From: Photobacterium aquae
GTDB taxonomy: Bacteria > Pseudomonadota > Gammaproteobacteria > Enterobacterales > Vibrionaceae
NCBI RefSeq assembly: GCF_001029445.1
Contig: NZ_LDOT01000022.1
Coordinates: 62,001-126,000 of the forward strand
Direction: 5' to 3'
DNA: 64,000 nt
The notes under the pieces were generated by a model. It saw only the letters and a program-made list of their open reading frames with translations, was not told the DNA's origin and did not search any database. A program made the translations under genes and the position numbers. Positions 34,646-48,100 of the stretch are shown here, piece after piece; within the stretch, counting starts at the first letter, position 1; the number at the start of each line of letters is the position of its first letter.

Positions 34646-34852
34646 GGGTATAACTCCAAAACTTGGTACGGTGACAATTTAAGGCCGAGGACTATGCCTG
34701 TTAGACCGAAGAATGTCAAATGATTTGTGCAAATAACCGCCTAACCAATTGAATTGGCACTGGCGGATTATCACGGTTAATATGGCGGCAGATTTTACCA
34801 GCATTTGAACTCAGAAGTCACCTTCTGAGACCATCTTTATGAGGTTTTTTTT

Positions 34853-36412
34853 GTGAGCAAGCGTCTATTGCGTTCCGGACTGATAGTCAGCACCATGACA
34901 TTGGTCTCTCGGGTGCTAGGTTTGGTGCGGGATGTGGTGGTGGCAAACCTGATGGGAGCGGGGGCAGCAGCCGACGTTTTCTTCTTCGCCAACAAGATCC
35001 CAAACTTTCTGCGCCGTCTGTTTGCCGAGGGGGCATTCTCTCAAGCATTTGTCCCGGTGTTGACCGAGTACCATGCTGCAGGCGATATGGACAAGACCCG
35101 CCAGCTGATTGCCAGAGCTTCGGGTACCCTTGGGGTGATCGTCACCGTGGTGACCCTGTTCGGGGTGCTGGGTTCCGGTGCAGTTACCGCATTGTTCGGC
35201 TTTGGCTGGTTCCTCGACTGGCTCAATGACGGGCCGTCGGCGGAAAAATTCGAGCTGGCGAGTCTGTTGCTCAAGATTACCTTCCCGTATTTGTGGTTCA
35301 TTACTTTTGTTGCTTTGTCCGGGGCCATCCTCAATACCTTGGGTAAGTTTGCGATCTCCTCGTTTACCCCGGTTTTCCTCAATGTGGCGATCATCGGCTG
35401 TGCGGCCTTTGTCTCCCCGCATTTGGCCCAGCCGGAAATAGGATTGGCTATCGGGGTGTTCCTTGGCGGCTTTATCCAATTTATGTTCCAGATACCGTTT
35501 CTGTATAAAGAGGGGCTGCTGGTCAAGCCGCAGTGGGGATGGAGCGATCCCGGCGTGGTGAAGATCCGCAAGTTGATGCTGCCGGCTTTGTTCGGTGTCT
35601 CGGTGAGCCAGATCAACCTGCTGCTTGATACCTTTATTGCCAGTTTCCTGATGACCGGCTCGATCAGCTGGCTTTATTACTCGGATCGTCTGCTGGAGTT
35701 CCCGCTCGGCCTGTTCGGCATTGCCATTGCTACCGTGATCTTGCCTGCACTGTCGCGCAAGCACGTGGACAAGTCTGCGGAGCAATTTGCCCAGACCATG
35801 GACTGGGGCGTGCGTATGGTGCTGCTGCTGGGTATCCCGGCCATGTTGGGGATGATCGTGCTGGCCAAGCCGATGCTGATGGTATTGTTCATGCGTGGCG
35901 AGTTTGGCGTCCATGATGTCAATCAGGCATCGATGTCGCTGTGGGCGTTGTCAGCTGGCCTGCTCAACTTCATGCTGATCAAGGTACTGGCACCGGGTTA
36001 CTACGCCCGTCAGGATACCAAGACCCCAGTGAAGATCGGGATCATCGCGATGGTCAGCAATATGGCATTTAACGCCATGCTGGCCCCGTTTTTCGGTTAT
36101 GTGGGTCTTGCGATGGCCACGGCGTTGTCGGCGCTGGTTAATGCCGGTCTGCTATACCGCGGCCTGCACCGCGGCAACGTGTACCGAGTCAGCCGTGAAA
36201 CCGGTTTTTTCGTCTTGCGTCTTGCGTTTGCTGGCGCGGCGATGGTCGGGATGCTTTTGTGGCTGTCGCCGGCAATGGCGCAGTGGATCGACTGGTCGTT
36301 GGTTCACCGTGCTGGTTGGCTGGCGGCTCTTATCGGTGTGGGCGTCGTTTCTTATGTCGCCGTGGTGCTGCTGCTGGGCGTTCGTCCGCGCCACCTGCGA
36401 GCGGCGGGTTGA
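34853..36412 (+). CDS. murJ: Lipid II flippase MurJ (MviN)
   Basis: A 519-residue inner-membrane protein with 14 predicted segments that moves lipid II to the periplasmic face for peptidoglycan synthesis. The MviN start KRLLRSGLIVSTMTLVSRVLG and the conserved RRLFAEGAFSQAFVPVL (residues about 54-70), which holds functional arginines, are visible. The GTG start has GAGG upstream. It lies 160 bp before ribF. A G+C-rich hairpin at 36444-36464 follows, without a T run. Confidence 0.96.
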   Translation: MSKRLLRSGLIVSTMTLVSRVLGLVRDVVVANLMGAGAAADVFFFANKIPNFLRRLFAEGAFSQAFVPVLTEYHAAGDMDKTRQLIARASGTLGVIVTVVTLFGVLGSGAVTALFGFGWFLDWLNDGPSAEKFELASLLLKITFPYLWFITFVALSGAILNTLGKFAISSFTPVFLNVAIIGCAAFVSPHLAQPEIGLAIGVFLGGFIQFMFQIPFLYKEGLLVKPQWGWSDPGVVKIRKLMLPALFGVSVSQINLLLDTFIASFLMTGSISWLYYSDRLLEFPLGLFGIAIATVILPALSRKHVDKSAEQFAQTMDWGVRMVLLLGIPAMLGMIVLAKPMLMVLFMRGEFGVHDVNQASMSLWALSAGLLNFMLIKVLAPGYYARQDTKTPVKIGIIAMVSNMAFNAMLAPFFGYVGLAMATALSALVNAGLLYRGLHRGNVYRVSRETGFFVLRLAFAGAAMVGMLLWLSPAMAQWIDWSLVHRAGWLAALIGVGVVSYVAVVLLLGVRPRHLRAAG

Positions 36413-36572
36413 TCCTCCCGGGGCGATACTCGGGGTTTGGACGGCGCGGGCAGTTGACCCGCGCTGATAAAATACCCGCAAAAACAGCCTGAATATGATT
36501 GAAATTGGTATGATGGCTGGAGAGTAGTATATAATCCGGCAGTTTTTCACATTGCGAAAATGAATTTGGCGC

Positions 36573-37544
36573 ATGGAATTGATCCGAGGAATACATAATA
36601 TCCAACCCAAGCATCACGGTTGTGTGCTGACGATTGGGAATTTTGATGGGGTTCACCTAGGCCACCAGGCCGTGCTGCGCAAGGTAATTGCCACCGCGCA
36701 GTCGCTGGGATTGCCGTCGACGGTGATGAGCTTCGAGCCTCAGCCTCAGGAACTGTTTGCAGGGGATAATGCCCCGGCGCGCCTGAGCCGCTTCCGCGAC
36801 AAATACCTGCAATTGCGGGAAGTTGGTCTGGAGCGTTTTTTCTGTGTGAATTTTAACCACCGTTTTGCTAACTTATCAGCGGAAGATTTTGTCCGCCGCT
36901 TGTTGGTTGAGCAATTGGGTGTTAAGTTTCTGGTTGTTGGCGACGATTTTCGCTTCGGTAAAGGCCGCAGCGGAGATTTTGCATACCTGCAAGCAGCCAG
37001 CAAGAAATACGGCTTCACTGTCGTCAGCACGCAGAGTTTCTGCGTGTCGGAGCAACGTGTCAGCAGTACCGCCATCCGCCAAGCCTTGGCGAACGATGAT
37101 TTGGAGCTGGCTGAGTCCATGCTAGGGCGTCCATTCAGTATCAGTGGGCGCGTCTCTCATGGGCGGAAATTGGGACGGACTATCGGTTTTCCAACCGCCA
37201 ATGTCCCGCTCAAGCGCCGGGTCTCCCCGGTGTCCGGCGTTTATGCCGTCGACGTTTACGGTGTCGCAGCCACGCCGCTTCCCGGTGTGGCAAATGTTGG
37301 CCGACGGCCAACGGTCAATGGGGTTCGCCGTCAGTTGGAGGTGCACCTATTTGATTTTCAGTCTTCGCTTTACGGAGCGCAGATTGACGTCGTGCTGCGG
37401 CACAAGCTGCGCGACGAGGTAAAGTTTGAATCATTTGATGCCTTGAAAGCACAAATTGAGCGTGATGCCCATTCAGCCCGGGTGTGGCTGTCTGAGCGTA
37501 GTAATGTCCAACTTCGTCCAAGTAACGGAATCGAGAATCAATGA
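36573..37544 (+). CDS. ribF: Bifunctional riboflavin kinase/FMN adenylyltransferase RibF
   Basis: A 323-residue enzyme that makes FMN and FAD from riboflavin. The N-terminal adenylyltransferase carries [13 protein letters not shown] near residues 20-32 and ISSTAIR-like SSTAIRQAL near 165. The C-terminal kinase has [13 protein letters not shown] and the GVYAVDVYG block. Its stop overlaps the ileS start by 4 bases (ATGA), so translation is coupled. It opens the ribF-ileS-lspA-fkpB-ispH run conserved in E. coli. Confidence 0.97.
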   Translation: MELIRGIHNIQPKHHGCVLTIGNFDGVHLGHQAVLRKVIATAQSLGLPSTVMSFEPQPQELFAGDNAPARLSRFRDKYLQLREVGLERFFCVNFNHRFANLSAEDFVRRLLVEQLGVKFLVVGDDFRFGKGRSGDFAYLQAASKKYGFTVVSTQSFCVSEQRVSSTAIRQALANDDLELAESMLGRPFSISGRVSHGRKLGRTIGFPTANVPLKRRVSPVSGVYAVDVYGVAATPLPGVANVGRRPTVNGVRRQLEVHLFDFQSSLYGAQIDVVLRHKLRDEVKFESFDALKAQIERDAHSARVWLSERSNVQLRPSNGIENQ

Positions 37545-40387
37545 GCGACTACAAAGATACCCTGAACCTGCCTGAAACAGGGTTTCCGATGCGAGGCAAC
37601 CTAGCTCAGCGTGAGCCTGCAATGCTTAAGCGTTGGTATGATGAAGACCTTTACGGTGAGATCCGTAAAGCCAAGAAGGGTAAGAAATCCTTCGTACTAC
37701 ACGATGGCCCTCCATACGCCAACGGCGATATTCACATTGGTCACGCGCTAAACAAGATTCTTAAAGACATTATTATTAAGTCCAAGACTCTGTCTGGTTT
37801 TGATGCCCCGTACGTTCCAGGTTGGGACTGCCACGGTCTGCCAATCGAACTGATGGTGGAAAAGAAAGTCGGCAAGCCAGGCCACAAGGTGACAGCCGCT
37901 GAGTTCCGCGAGAAGTGCCGTGAATACGCTGCTGGTCAAGTTGAAGGCCAAAAAGAGAGCTTCATTCGTCTGGGTGTACTGGGTGAGTGGGACAAGCCGT
38001 ACCGCACGATGGACTTCGATACCGAAGCCAACATCATTCGCGCGCTGGGCAAGATCGCCGATCAGGGCCACCTGCTAAAAGGCTTCAAGCCTGTTCACTG
38101 GTGTACTGACTGTGGTTCTGCACTGGCTGAAGCAGAAGTGGAATACAAAGACAAAGTATCCCCGTCTATCGACGTACGCTTCAAGGCGGCTGACGAAGCT
38201 GCATTGCTGGCTAAATTTGCCATGACCGAAGGCCACGAAGGCCAGGGTGACGTGTCTATCGTTATCTGGACCACAACGCCTTGGACACTGCCTGCCAACC
38301 GTGCGGTATGTCTGCGTGACGATCTAGAATACGTTCTTATCCAAGTTGAAGCTTCTCCTGAAAACGGACAACAGCCTGAGCGTATCATCGTTGCCGCTGA
38401 GCTGGCCAAAGACGTGATGGACCGTGCCGGTATCGAGCACTTCCACAACCTTGGCTTCGCCAAAGGTGCCGATCTTGAACTGATGCAATTCCAGCACCCG
38501 TTCTACGATTTCACCGTTCCTGCGATCCTAGGCGATCACGTAACGACGGATTCGGGTACTGGTGTCGTACACACTGCACCTGGCCACGGTCAGGAAGACT
38601 TTGCGGTTGGTCAGAAATACAACCTAGAAGTGGCTAACCCAGTCGGCTCTAACGGCGTATACCTACCTGACACGGAGCTATTTGCCGGTCAGCACGTATT
38701 CAAAGCCAACGACGCGGTAGTCGAGACACTGAAAGAACACGGTGCCCTGCTGCACCACCACGCTTACGAGCACAGCTACCCACACTGCTGGCGCCACAAG
38801 ACGCCAATCATCTTCCGCGCGACCCCTCAGTGGTTCGTGTCGATGGATCAGGCGGGTCTGCGTGCCAAGGCACTTTCTGAAATCAAGGGCGTTCAGTGGA
38901 TGCCTGAGTGGGGCCAGAGCCGTATCGAAGGTATGGTTGAAGGCCGTCCAGAATGGTGTATCTCCCGTCAGCGTACCTGGGGTGTGCCAATTGCCCTGTT
39001 CGTCCACAAAGAGACGCAGGAACTGCACCCTAACTCAGCCGAGCTGATCGAGAAAGTCGCCAAGCTGGTTGAAGAAAAAGGTATTCAGGCGTGGTGGGAT
39101 CTGGAAATTGCCGACATCATGGGCGAAGCCGATGCCGCGAACTACGAGAAAGTGCTAGATACACTGGACGTATGGTTCGATTCAGGCGTGACCCACTTCT
39201 CTGTGGTTGATAGCCGCGAAGAGTTCAACGGCGCAAGCGCTGATCTTTACCTAGAAGGTTCTGACCAGCACCGCGGTTGGTTCCAGTCATCGCTGATCTC
39301 ATCGGTTGCGATGAAGGGCGTGGCTCCATACAAGCAAGTATTGACTCACGGCTTCGTGGTTGACGGCCAGGGCCGCAAGATGTCGAAATCTATCGGCAAC
39401 GTAGTGGCACCGAAAGACGTAACCAACAAGCTGGGTGCGGACATCTTGCGCCTGTGGGTTGCATCGACTGACTACACCGGTGAAGTTGCGGTTTCTGATG
39501 AAATCCTTAAGCGCTCTGCCGATGCATACCGTCGTATCCGTAACACAGCGCGTTTCTTCCTGGCTAACATCAGCGGTTTCAACCCAGAAACTGACTGTGT
39601 ACCGGCAGAAGAAATGGTGGCACTGGATCGCTGGGCGGTTGGCCGTGCAATGGCTGCGCAGGAAGAGATCATCCAAGCTTACAACGACTACAACCTGCAC
39701 GCGGTAACCCAGCGTCTGATGCAGTTCTGTTCAGTTGAGATGGGCTCGTTCTACCTTGACGTGATCAAGGACCGTCAGTACACAGCGAAGCGCGGCGGCC
39801 ATGCTCAGCGCAGCTGTCAGACAGCTCTGTACTACATCGTAGAAGCACTGGTTCGCTGGATGGCGCCGATCATGTCGTTCACTGCAGATGAAATCTGGAA
39901 CGAAATGCCAGGTCAGCGCGACAAGTTCGTATTTACCGGCGAGTGGTTCGATGGCCTGTTCGGTCTGGCCGAAGGTGAAGCACTGAACAACGAATTCTGG
40001 GCTGAAATCCAGAAAGTGCGTGGTGGCGTTAACAAGTTGCTTGAAGCGGCGCGTAACGAGAAAACCATCGGTGGTGCACTACAGGCAGAGATCACGCTGT
40101 ACGCCAACGAAGCATTGGCTGCCAAGCTGAATATGCTGGAAGATGAGCTACGCTTTGTATTGTTGACCTCAAAAGCCGAAGTGGTTGTTGCTGAAGCCCA
40201 GCCTGAAGGTGCGCACAGCACTGACGTTGAAGGTCTGTACGTTGCAGTTAAAGCCTCTGATGCCAAGAAGTGTGACCGTTGCTGGCACCATGTTGCCGAT
40301 GTTGGCACGATTGCGGGTCATGAAGAAATCTGTGGCCGTTGTGCAAGCAACATCGACGGCGAAGGTGAAGAGCGTAAGTTTGCCTAA
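37541..40387 (+). CDS. ileS: Isoleucyl-tRNA synthetase
   Basis: A 948-residue class I synthetase. HIGH is at residues 65-68 and KMSKS near 613-617. The editing domain lies between them (about 180-400, with [14 protein letters not shown]), and a C-terminal zinc-binding domain holds CDRCWHHV and CGRCASN. It charges tRNA-Ile and removes valine. The ATG overlaps the ribF stop by 4 bases, and the TAA overlaps the lspA ATG by 1. Codon use is that of a highly expressed gene. Confidence 0.98.
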   Translation: MSDYKDTLNLPETGFPMRGNLAQREPAMLKRWYDEDLYGEIRKAKKGKKSFVLHDGPPYANGDIHIGHALNKILKDIIIKSKTLSGFDAPYVPGWDCHGLPIELMVEKKVGKPGHKVTAAEFREKCREYAAGQVEGQKESFIRLGVLGEWDKPYRTMDFDTEANIIRALGKIADQGHLLKGFKPVHWCTDCGSALAEAEVEYKDKVSPSIDVRFKAADEAALLAKFAMTEGHEGQGDVSIVIWTTTPWTLPANRAVCLRDDLEYVLIQVEASPENGQQPERIIVAAELAKDVMDRAGIEHFHNLGFAKGADLELMQFQHPFYDFTVPAILGDHVTTDSGTGVVHTAPGHGQEDFAVGQKYNLEVANPVGSNGVYLPDTELFAGQHVFKANDAVVETLKEHGALLHHHAYEHSYPHCWRHKTPIIFRATPQWFVSMDQAGLRAKALSEIKGVQWMPEWGQSRIEGMVEGRPEWCISRQRTWGVPIALFVHKETQELHPNSAELIEKVAKLVEEKGIQAWWDLEIADIMGEADAANYEKVLDTLDVWFDSGVTHFSVVDSREEFNGASADLYLEGSDQHRGWFQSSLISSVAMKGVAPYKQVLTHGFVVDGQGRKMSKSIGNVVAPKDVTNKLGADILRLWVASTDYTGEVAVSDEILKRSADAYRRIRNTARFFLANISGFNPETDCVPAEEMVALDRWAVGRAMAAQEEIIQAYNDYNLHAVTQRLMQFCSVEMGSFYLDVIKDRQYTAKRGGHAQRSCQTALYYIVEALVRWMAPIMSFTADEIWNEMPGQRDKFVFTGEWFDGLFGLAEGEALNNEFWAEIQKVRGGVNKLLEAARNEKTIGGALQAEITLYANEALAAKLNMLEDELRFVLLTSKAEVVVAEAQPEGAHSTDVEGLYVAVKASDAKKCDRCWHHVADVGTIAGHEEICGRCASNIDGEGEERKFA

Positions 40388-40917
40388 TGAGTAAGTTATC
40401 GCCTGAAAATGGGCTACCGCTTAAACAATCAGGAGTCCGCTGGCTTTGGCTGGCGGTACTGGTGTTCATCGTAGATATTGCCAGTAAGTTTCTGGTTATG
40501 AATACGATGGAATACGGTTGGCCAAACCGAATCGAAATCCTGCCATTTTTCAATTTGCTGTATGTCCACAATTACGGGGCAGCCTTTAGCTTTTTGAGTG
40601 ATGCGGGCGGTTGGCAGCGTTGGCTGTTTACGGCGATTGCTCTCGGGGTATGTGGTCTGCTGACCTTCTGGATGCGCCGCCTGCCGGCGACCAGCAAGTT
40701 GGCCAATATTTCATACGCGCTGATCATTGGCGGTGCGCTGGGCAACTTGTTTGACCGGCTGTACCACGGCTTCGTGGTCGACTTTCTTGATTTCTATATC
40801 GGAAAGAACCATTGGCCGGCGTTCAATATTGCCGACATGGCGATTTGTATCGGTGCCGGACTGATCATACTTGAGGGCTTCTTGTCCGATCGCGACAAGC
40901 AAACCGTGAAGCATTGA
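40387..40917 (+). CDS. lspA: Lipoprotein signal peptidase LspA
   Basis: A 176-residue, four-segment inner-membrane aspartyl protease that removes the signal peptide from diacylglycerylated prolipoproteins. The catalytic aspartates lie in [13 protein letters not shown] and VVDFLDF (about residues 119 and 139). The N-terminal [12 protein letters not shown] and [11 protein letters not shown] blocks are also typical. Its ATG shares one base with the ileS stop. It acts after Lgt, which is encoded at 27888. Confidence 0.97.
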   Translation: MSKLSPENGLPLKQSGVRWLWLAVLVFIVDIASKFLVMNTMEYGWPNRIEILPFFNLLYVHNYGAAFSFLSDAGGWQRWLFTAIALGVCGLLTFWMRRLPATSKLANISYALIIGGALGNLFDRLYHGFVVDFLDFYIGKNHWPAFNIADMAICIGAGLIILEGFLSDRDKQTVKH

Positions 40918-41030
40918 TCGGCCTATTGCCGAGACCGCATACCTGATAACCCTAAGCGCTGTCCGTTGATACGGGCGGCGCTTTGTTGTTAAATGGCAGT
41001 AACAAAACCCAGTATAAAAAGGATCCCTAC

Positions 41031-41465
41031 ATGCCGGTGATAACGGAAAACAGTGAAGTTCTCATGCATTTTGCCATTAAGCTGGAAGATGGCACCGTGG
41101 CTGATTCTACCCAGACCGCGGGTAAGCCGGCAAAATTCCGGATGGGAGACGGTAGCCTGACAGCTAATTTCGAACAATGCCTGCTGGGTTTGTCCTGTGG
41201 CCAGAAGTCGGCTTTCGAGCTGGCTCCCGAGGATGCCTTTGGTTTGCCTAACCCTGACAATATCCATCATCTAGACCGGGCTAAGTTCGGTGCCGATGTG
41301 CCCGCTGAAGTCGGAACCATTATTGCCTTTGCTGGACCCGATGGTCAGGATATTCCCGGGATCATTACCGATGTACTGGGGGACTCCGTGACGGTAGACT
41401 TTAATCACCCCCTTGCCGGGCAGCGTGTGACTTTTGAAGTTGAAGTCGTTGCCATTGAAAACTAA
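41031..41465 (+). CDS. fkpB: FKBP-type peptidyl-prolyl isomerase FkpB (SlpA)
   Basis: A 144-residue FKBP with the inserted chaperone-like domain of the SlyD-like group, but without SlyD's histidine-rich metal-binding tail. The catalytic FKBP parts are at the two ends ([18 protein letters not shown] and [20 protein letters not shown]). The middle [18 protein letters not shown] is the insertion. It accelerates proline isomerisation in the cytoplasm. I chose the ATG at 41031 ([10 protein letters not shown]) after AAAAAGGA. A start at 40983 would add 16 residues without family support. Confidence 0.95.
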   Translation: MPVITENSEVLMHFAIKLEDGTVADSTQTAGKPAKFRMGDGSLTANFEQCLLGLSCGQKSAFELAPEDAFGLPNPDNIHHLDRAKFGADVPAEVGTIIAFAGPDGQDIPGIITDVLGDSVTVDFNHPLAGQRVTFEVEVVAIEN

Positions 41466-41476
41466 GAGCTGTAGCA

Positions 41477-42418
41477 ATGAAAATCTTACTCGCTAACCCG
41501 CGTGGTTTCTGTGCCGGTGTCGACCGTGCGATCAGTATTGTTGAGCGTGCGCTGGAGCTGTACCAGCCGCCGATTTATGTTCGCCATGAAGTGGTTCACA
41601 ACCGTTTTGTGGTTGAGGGGCTGAAGCAGCGCGGTGCGATCTTCGTCGAAGAGCTTTGCGAAGTGCCTGATGATAGTATCGTCATCTTTTCGGCCCACGG
41701 GGTATCTCAAACTGTACGTAGTGAAGCCAAAGCCCGTAAGCTGACGGTGTTTGACGCGACCTGTCCGCTGGTGACTAAGGTGCATATGGAAGTTGCCCGT
41801 GCAAGTCGCCGTGATATGGAAGTGGTTCTGATTGGCCATGCCGGGCACCCGGAGGTGGAAGGCACTATGGGGCAGTATGCCAGCGAGGCGGGCGGCATGT
41901 ATTTGGTCGAGAAGCCAAGTGATGTGGCCACGTTGCCAGTGAAAGATCCGGCCAACCTGCACTATGTCAGCCAGACGACCTTGTCGGTGGACGAAACGGC
42001 AGATGTGATCACCATGCTGCGCGAGGTGTTTCCTGAGATCCAGGGGCCGCGCAAGGATGATATCTGCTATGCCACCCAGAACCGTCAGGATGCGGTGCGC
42101 GAAATGGCCGCCGAGGTCGATGTGATGATAGTGGTCGGCTCGAAAAACTCATCCAACTCCAACCGCCTGCGTGAACTGGCGAACAAGCTGGGTACGCCGG
42201 GCTACCTGACCGATGCCCCGGAGGATCTGGAAGCTGCATGGTTCGATGGCAAGGCCAAGATCGGCGTGACTGCCGGCGCATCGGCTCCCGAGGAGCTGGT
42301 TAACCAAATCATCGAGCGAATCCAGTCACTGACCGGTGCCGAAGTCGAGGAGTTGACCGGCCGCGAGGAAAATATGTTCTTCGAAGTACCGCGTGAGTTG
42401 CAGGTGAAGAATCTCTGA
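41477..42418 (+). CDS. ispH: 4-hydroxy-3-methylbut-2-enyl diphosphate reductase IspH
   Basis: A 313-residue iron-sulfur enzyme for the last step of the MEP pathway, which yields IPP and DMAPP. The three cluster cysteines lie in GFCAGV (residue 12), ATCPLV (about 96) and DDICYAT (about 197). The conserved HGVSQ and [14 protein letters not shown] loops are present. It begins 11 bp after fkpB and ends in a strong terminator, so it closes the ribF-ispH run. Confidence 0.97.
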   Translation: MKILLANPRGFCAGVDRAISIVERALELYQPPIYVRHEVVHNRFVVEGLKQRGAIFVEELCEVPDDSIVIFSAHGVSQTVRSEAKARKLTVFDATCPLVTKVHMEVARASRRDMEVVLIGHAGHPEVEGTMGQYASEAGGMYLVEKPSDVATLPVKDPANLHYVSQTTLSVDETADVITMLREVFPEIQGPRKDDICYATQNRQDAVREMAAEVDVMIVVGSKNSSNSNRLRELANKLGTPGYLTDAPEDLEAAWFDGKAKIGVTAGASAPEELVNQIIERIQSLTGAEVEELTGREENMFFEVPRELQVKNL

Positions 42419-42436
42419 TTCGCAGAATGAATTTCC

Positions 42437-42463
42437 AACCCCGGCAATGGCCGGGGTTTTTTT
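42437..42463 (+). terminator. Terminator after ispH
   Basis: The stem AACCCCGGC/GCCGGGGTT with an AATG loop is followed by seven T. Confidence 0.93.
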
Positions 42464-42498
42464 ATTTATCCCAACAGGCTACATTGGTCGGGTATTGA

Positions 42499-43338
<840 letters not shown>

Positions 43339-43345
43339 TTTGGAA

Positions 43346-43371
43346 AAACCGGCCGAATGGCCGGTTTTTTT
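43346..43371 (+). terminator. Terminator after dapB
   Basis: The stem AAACCGGCC/GGCCGGTTT with a GAAT loop is followed by T's. Confidence 0.93.
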
Positions 43372-43808
43372 ATGCCTTGAAGCCTCGAAAATGTATTTGG
43401 CGAGTATGCTTGTCATAATTTGTTGCAGTATTCTTCGCTGGAATAGGGGGTGTTCAACGTCAATGCTTAATGCGTACCCTTTGCATAAAACATTATTTTT
43501 CACATGGATTTTCTGGGGCTTGGTTTACTGGTATTGATAGTACATAAAATCACCGTTAAGGGGTGGTGTTTTGCTGTGTTTTATCACTATTGGTTTTTAG
43601 ATTGGCAAAATGTCATGATAAGTTGTGAATTTAATGGCTTTTTGATGAGGAAGTTTGTTTGTGATTGATTATCCAGTTTAGGCAAACGATTAAATTTTCT
43701 TGTTCAGCTAAACCTTGCTTTTTGCAGGGTGTTTGCTGTTGTTTTTGGTGTCTTTGTGGTGTTTTGGTGTGTTATTGCCTGTAAATAAAATTAATTTTAC
43801 GTGATTTC

Positions 43809-43837
43809 TTGACAGGTAAAGCATGCGTCTCTAGAAT
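43809..43837 (+). promoter_or_regulatory. Consensus sigma-70 promoter of carAB
   Basis: TTGACA (43809-43814) and TAGAAT (43832-43837) are separated by exactly 17 bp. Transcription would start near 43843 and give a leader of about 100 nt. Confidence 0.85.
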
Positions 43838-43946
43838 GCGCGCAATTTGTCAAAAATATGCTTGACTAGGTTTTTGACATTGTATGGAATGGGTAAGTGC
43901 AAGTTTATCTGTTTTGATTGCATTATTATTATACTTGGAGGTTGTC

Positions 43947-45086
43947 TTGAGCAAATCAGCGCTGTTAGTCCTGGAAGATGGGACAGTGTTCCGCGGCGTG
44001 TCCATTGGGGCAGATGGGTCGGCCGTTGGTGAAGTTGTTTTCAATACCTCGATGACGGGGTATCAAGAAATTCTCACCGATCCCTCGTACTCCCAACAGA
44101 TTGTCACTCTTACTTATCCCCATATTGGCAACACCGGCACCAATGCCGAAGACGAAGAATCCTCCTCAATCCATGCCCAAGGCTTGGTAATCCGCGACCT
44201 CCCCCTCATTGCTTCTAACTTCCGTAATCAACAATCCCTTTCCGATTACCTCAAATCCCAGAATATCGTCGGCATCGCTGACATCGATACCCGCAAGCTC
44301 ACGCGTCTGCTGCGTGAAAAAGGTGCCCAGAACGGCTGCATCATGGCGGGCGATAATCTGGATGAGGCGCTGGCGCTGGACAAGGCGAAAGACTTCCCGG
44401 GTTTGAAAGGGATGGATCTGGCAAAAGAAGTGACCACGGCCGAGCAATACCAGTGGAAACAGGGATCATGGACGCTGGAAGGCGGCCTGCCAGAAGCTCT
44501 GGATGACAGCGAACTGCCATACCATGTCGTGGCCTATGATTTCGGTGCCAAGCGCAATATCCTGCGCATGTTGGTTGACCGCGGCTGCCGTCTGACAGTA
44601 GTTCCAGCCCAGACGTCTGCCGAGGATGTACTGGCGCTTAATCCGGACGGTATCTTCCTATCAAATGGTCCTGGTGATCCGGAACCATGTACCTATGCCA
44701 TTGAAGCTACCAAGGTATTTTTGGATAAGGGCCTACCGATTTTCGGTATCTGCCTTGGCCACCAAATCTTGGCGTTGGCCTCAGGTGCTCAGACCGTCAA
44801 AATGAAGTTTGGTCACCACGGTGCCAACCATCCGGTAAAAGACCTCGAGCGCGGCGTTGTGATGATCACCTCCCAGAACCACGGCTTTGCCGCTGATGAA
44901 GGCACGTTGCCTGAAAACCTGCGCGCAACCCACAAGTCGTTGTTTGACGGCTCGCTGCAGGGAATCCATCGTACCGACAAACCGGCCTTCAGCTTCCAGG
45001 GACACCCTGAAGCTAGCCCGGGCCCGCACGATGCCGCCCCGCTATTTGATCACTTTATCGAACTAATTAAAAAGCACAGCGCCTAA
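43947..45086 (+). CDS. carA: Carbamoyl-phosphate synthase small subunit (glutaminase)
   Basis: A 379-residue class I glutamine amidotransferase subunit. The nucleophile cysteine lies in FGICLGHQ and the His-Glu pair is in the [11 protein letters not shown] block. It releases ammonia from glutamine and channels it to CarB for pyrimidine and arginine synthesis. I place the start at the TTG at 43947 ([17 protein letters not shown]), with GGAGG 5 bp upstream. E. coli carA also uses TTG at this place. The in-frame ATG 21 codons earlier would add a hydrophobic tail. It precedes carB by 16 bp. Confidence 0.96.
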   Translation: MSKSALLVLEDGTVFRGVSIGADGSAVGEVVFNTSMTGYQEILTDPSYSQQIVTLTYPHIGNTGTNAEDEESSSIHAQGLVIRDLPLIASNFRNQQSLSDYLKSQNIVGIADIDTRKLTRLLREKGAQNGCIMAGDNLDEALALDKAKDFPGLKGMDLAKEVTTAEQYQWKQGSWTLEGGLPEALDDSELPYHVVAYDFGAKRNILRMLVDRGCRLTVVPAQTSAEDVLALNPDGIFLSNGPGDPEPCTYAIEATKVFLDKGLPIFGICLGHQILALASGAQTVKMKFGHHGANHPVKDLERGVVMITSQNHGFAADEGTLPENLRATHKSLFDGSLQGIHRTDKPAFSFQGHPEASPGPHDAAPLFDHFIELIKKHSA

Positions 45087-45102
45087 GCCGGAGTAGTAAG
45101 CA

Positions 45103-48100
45103 ATGCCAAAACGTACTGACATCAAAAGTATTCTAATTTTGGGTGCAGGCCCGATCGTTATCGGCCAGGCGTGTGAGTTTGACTACTCGGGCGCACAGGC
45201 GTGTAAGGCCCTGCGTGAAGAGGGTTACCGCGTTATTCTGGTTAACTCCAACCCTGCTACCATCATGACCGACCCGGAGATGGCCGACGCGACCTACATC
45301 GAGCCGATTCATTGGGAAGTGGTACGCAAGATCATTGAAAAAGAACGTCCGGATGCGGTTCTGCCGACCATGGGTGGCCAGACGGCACTGAACTGCGCAT
45401 TAGATCTGGAGCGTCACGGCGTACTGGCTGAGTTCGGTGTTGAGATGATCGGCGCGACGGCCGATGCCATTGATAAAGCCGAGGACCGTTCGCGTTTTGA
45501 CAAGGCAATGAAGTCTATTGGCCTGGCGTGTCCGCGTGCCGATACCGCCAAAACGATGGAAGAGGCGTACCAAGTCCTCGATATGGTCGGCTTCCCATGT
45601 ATTATCCGCCCATCGTTCACAATGGGTGGCACCGGTGGCGGTATTGCCTACAACAAAGAAGAATTCGAGGAAATCTGCCGTCGAGGCTTGGATCTGTCGC
45701 CAACCAACGAGCTGCTTATCGACGAATCGTTGATCGGCTGGAAAGAATACGAGATGGAAGTGGTTCGTGATAAGAACGACAACTGCATCATCGTGTGTGC
45801 GATTGAAAACTTCGACCCGATGGGTATCCATACCGGCGACTCTATCACCGTCGCCCCTGCCCAGACACTGACCGACAAAGAATACCAGTTGATGCGCAAC
45901 GCCTCGTTGGCGGTGCTGCGCGAGATCGGTGTGGAGACGGGCGGCTCGAACGTACAGTTCGGTATCAACCCGAAAGATGGCCGCATGGTAATCATCGAGA
46001 TGAACCCGCGCGTATCCCGCTCTTCGGCACTAGCCTCAAAAGCGACTGGCTTCCCGATTGCCAAAGTGGCGGCGAAACTGGCGGTGGGCTTTACCCTTGA
46101 TGAGCTGATGAACGACATCACTGGCGGCGCAACGCCAGCATCGTTCGAGCCGACCATCGACTACGTCGTCACCAAGATCCCTCGCTTCAACTTCGAGAAG
46201 TTTGCTGGTGCCAATGACCGTCTGACGACCCAGATGAAGTCAGTGGGCGAGGTGATGGCGATTGGCCGTAACCAGCAGGAATCACTGCAAAAAGCTCTGC
46301 GCGGTCTGGAAGTTGGTGTGAATGGCTTCGACGAGATGGTTGACTTGGATGCGCCGGATGCGCTGACCAAGATCCGCCATGAGCTTAAAGACGCGGGTGC
46401 TGAGCGTATCTGGTATATCGCTGATGCCTTCCGTGCCGGTATGTCTGTGGATGGCGTGTTCAAGCTGACCAATATCGACCGCTGGTTCCTGGTGCAGATT
46501 GAAGAGCTGGTCAAGCTTGAAAACGATGTGAGAGAAGGGGGCTTCGCAGGCCTGAATGCCGATGTACTGCGCAAGCTAAAGCGCAAGGGCTTTGCCGATG
46601 CGCGCCTGGCCAAACTGCTTGGTGTGGCAGAAAGCGAGATCCGCCGTCTGCGCGACCAGTTCGATATTCACCCGGTCTACAAGCGCGTTGATACCTGTGC
46701 GGCAGAGTTTTCATCAGATACGGCATACATGTACTCGTCTTACGATGAGGAGTGTGAAGCGAACCCAACCGACAAAGACAAGATCATGGTATTGGGCGGT
46801 GGCCCGAACCGTATCGGTCAGGGTATCGAGTTCGACTACTGCTGTGTGCATGCCTCGCTGGCATTGCGCGAAGACGGCTACGAGACCATCATGGTCAACT
46901 GTAACCCGGAAACTGTATCGACAGATTACGATACCTCTGATCGCCTGTACTTCGAGCCGGTCACGCTGGAAGACGTACTGTCTATCGTTCGTGTCGAGAA
47001 GCCGAAGGGCGTGATTGTCCAGTACGGTGGCCAGACGCCGCTGAAACTTGCCCGCGCCCTTGAAGCGGCCGGTGTGCCGATTATCGGTACCAGCCCGGAT
47101 GCTATCGACCGTGCCGAAGACCGCGAACGTTTCCAAGCTGCCGTTGAGCGCCTTGGCCTCAAGCAGCCGGAGAACGCCACGGTGACAGCGATTGAGCAGG
47201 CCGTAGATAAAGCCCGTGACATCGGTTACCCATTGGTGGTTCGCCCGTCTTACGTGTTGGGCGGCCGCGCGATGGAAATCGTCTACGACGAGCAGGATTT
47301 GCGCCGTTACTTCAACGAGGCGGTCAGCGTCTCGAACGAGTCCCCGGTACTGCTTGACCGTTTCCTTGATGACGCGACCGAAGTGGACGTCGATGCAATT
47401 TGTGACGGCGAACGCGTGGTTATTGGCGGTATCATGGAGCACATCGAGCAGGCGGGTGTTCACTCGGGTGACTCGGCGTGCTCGCTGCCGGCTTACACTC
47501 TGAGTCAGTCTATCCAAGACGAAATGCGCCAGCAGGTCGAGAAACTGGCCTTCGAGCTGGGTGTGCGCGGCTTGATGAATACCCAGTTTGCGGTCAAGGA
47601 CGGCGAGGTCTACCTGATTGAGGTGAACCCGCGCGCAGCGCGTACGGTACCGTTTGTCTCCAAGGCCATCGGTGCGCCGCTGGCGAAGATTGCGGCCCGT
47701 GTCATGGTTGGCCAGACGCTGGAACAACAAGGCTTTACCCAGGAAATTATCCCGCCGTACTACTCGGTGAAAGAAGTGGTGCTGCCGTTCAATAAGTTCC
47801 CGGGTGTAGACCCGCTGCTTGGCCCTGAAATGCGCTCGACCGGTGAGGTTATGGGTGTGGGTGACACTTTCGCCGAGGCGTTTGCCAAGGCCGAATTGGG
47901 TTGCGGCAAGATCAAACAGGCCAAGGGACGCGCACTGCTGTCTGTGCGAGGCAACGACAAGCAGCGCGTGGTCGACTTGGCATCGAAACTGATCAAGCTG
48001 GGCTACGAACTGGATGCGACCCACGGTACCGCGGTTGTGCTGGGCGAAGCGGGTATTAACCCTCGCTTGGTCAACAAGGTCCATGAAGGCCGTCCGCATA

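Larger units (their letters stand above)
43339..43946. other. dapB-carA intergenic region
   Basis: About 600 bp of AT-rich DNA hold the dapB terminator and, near the right end, the carA promoter. The imperfect AT palindrome at 43781-43800 lies just upstream of the -35 hexamer and could bind a regulator. I could not find a good ArgR or PurR consensus. The stretch 43380-43780 holds nothing else that I can support. Confidence 0.45.

Noticed and set aside
34916..35914. A 332-codon open frame opposite murJ
   Set aside because: Antisense to murJ, with His- and Gln-rich low-complexity composition and no family resemblance.
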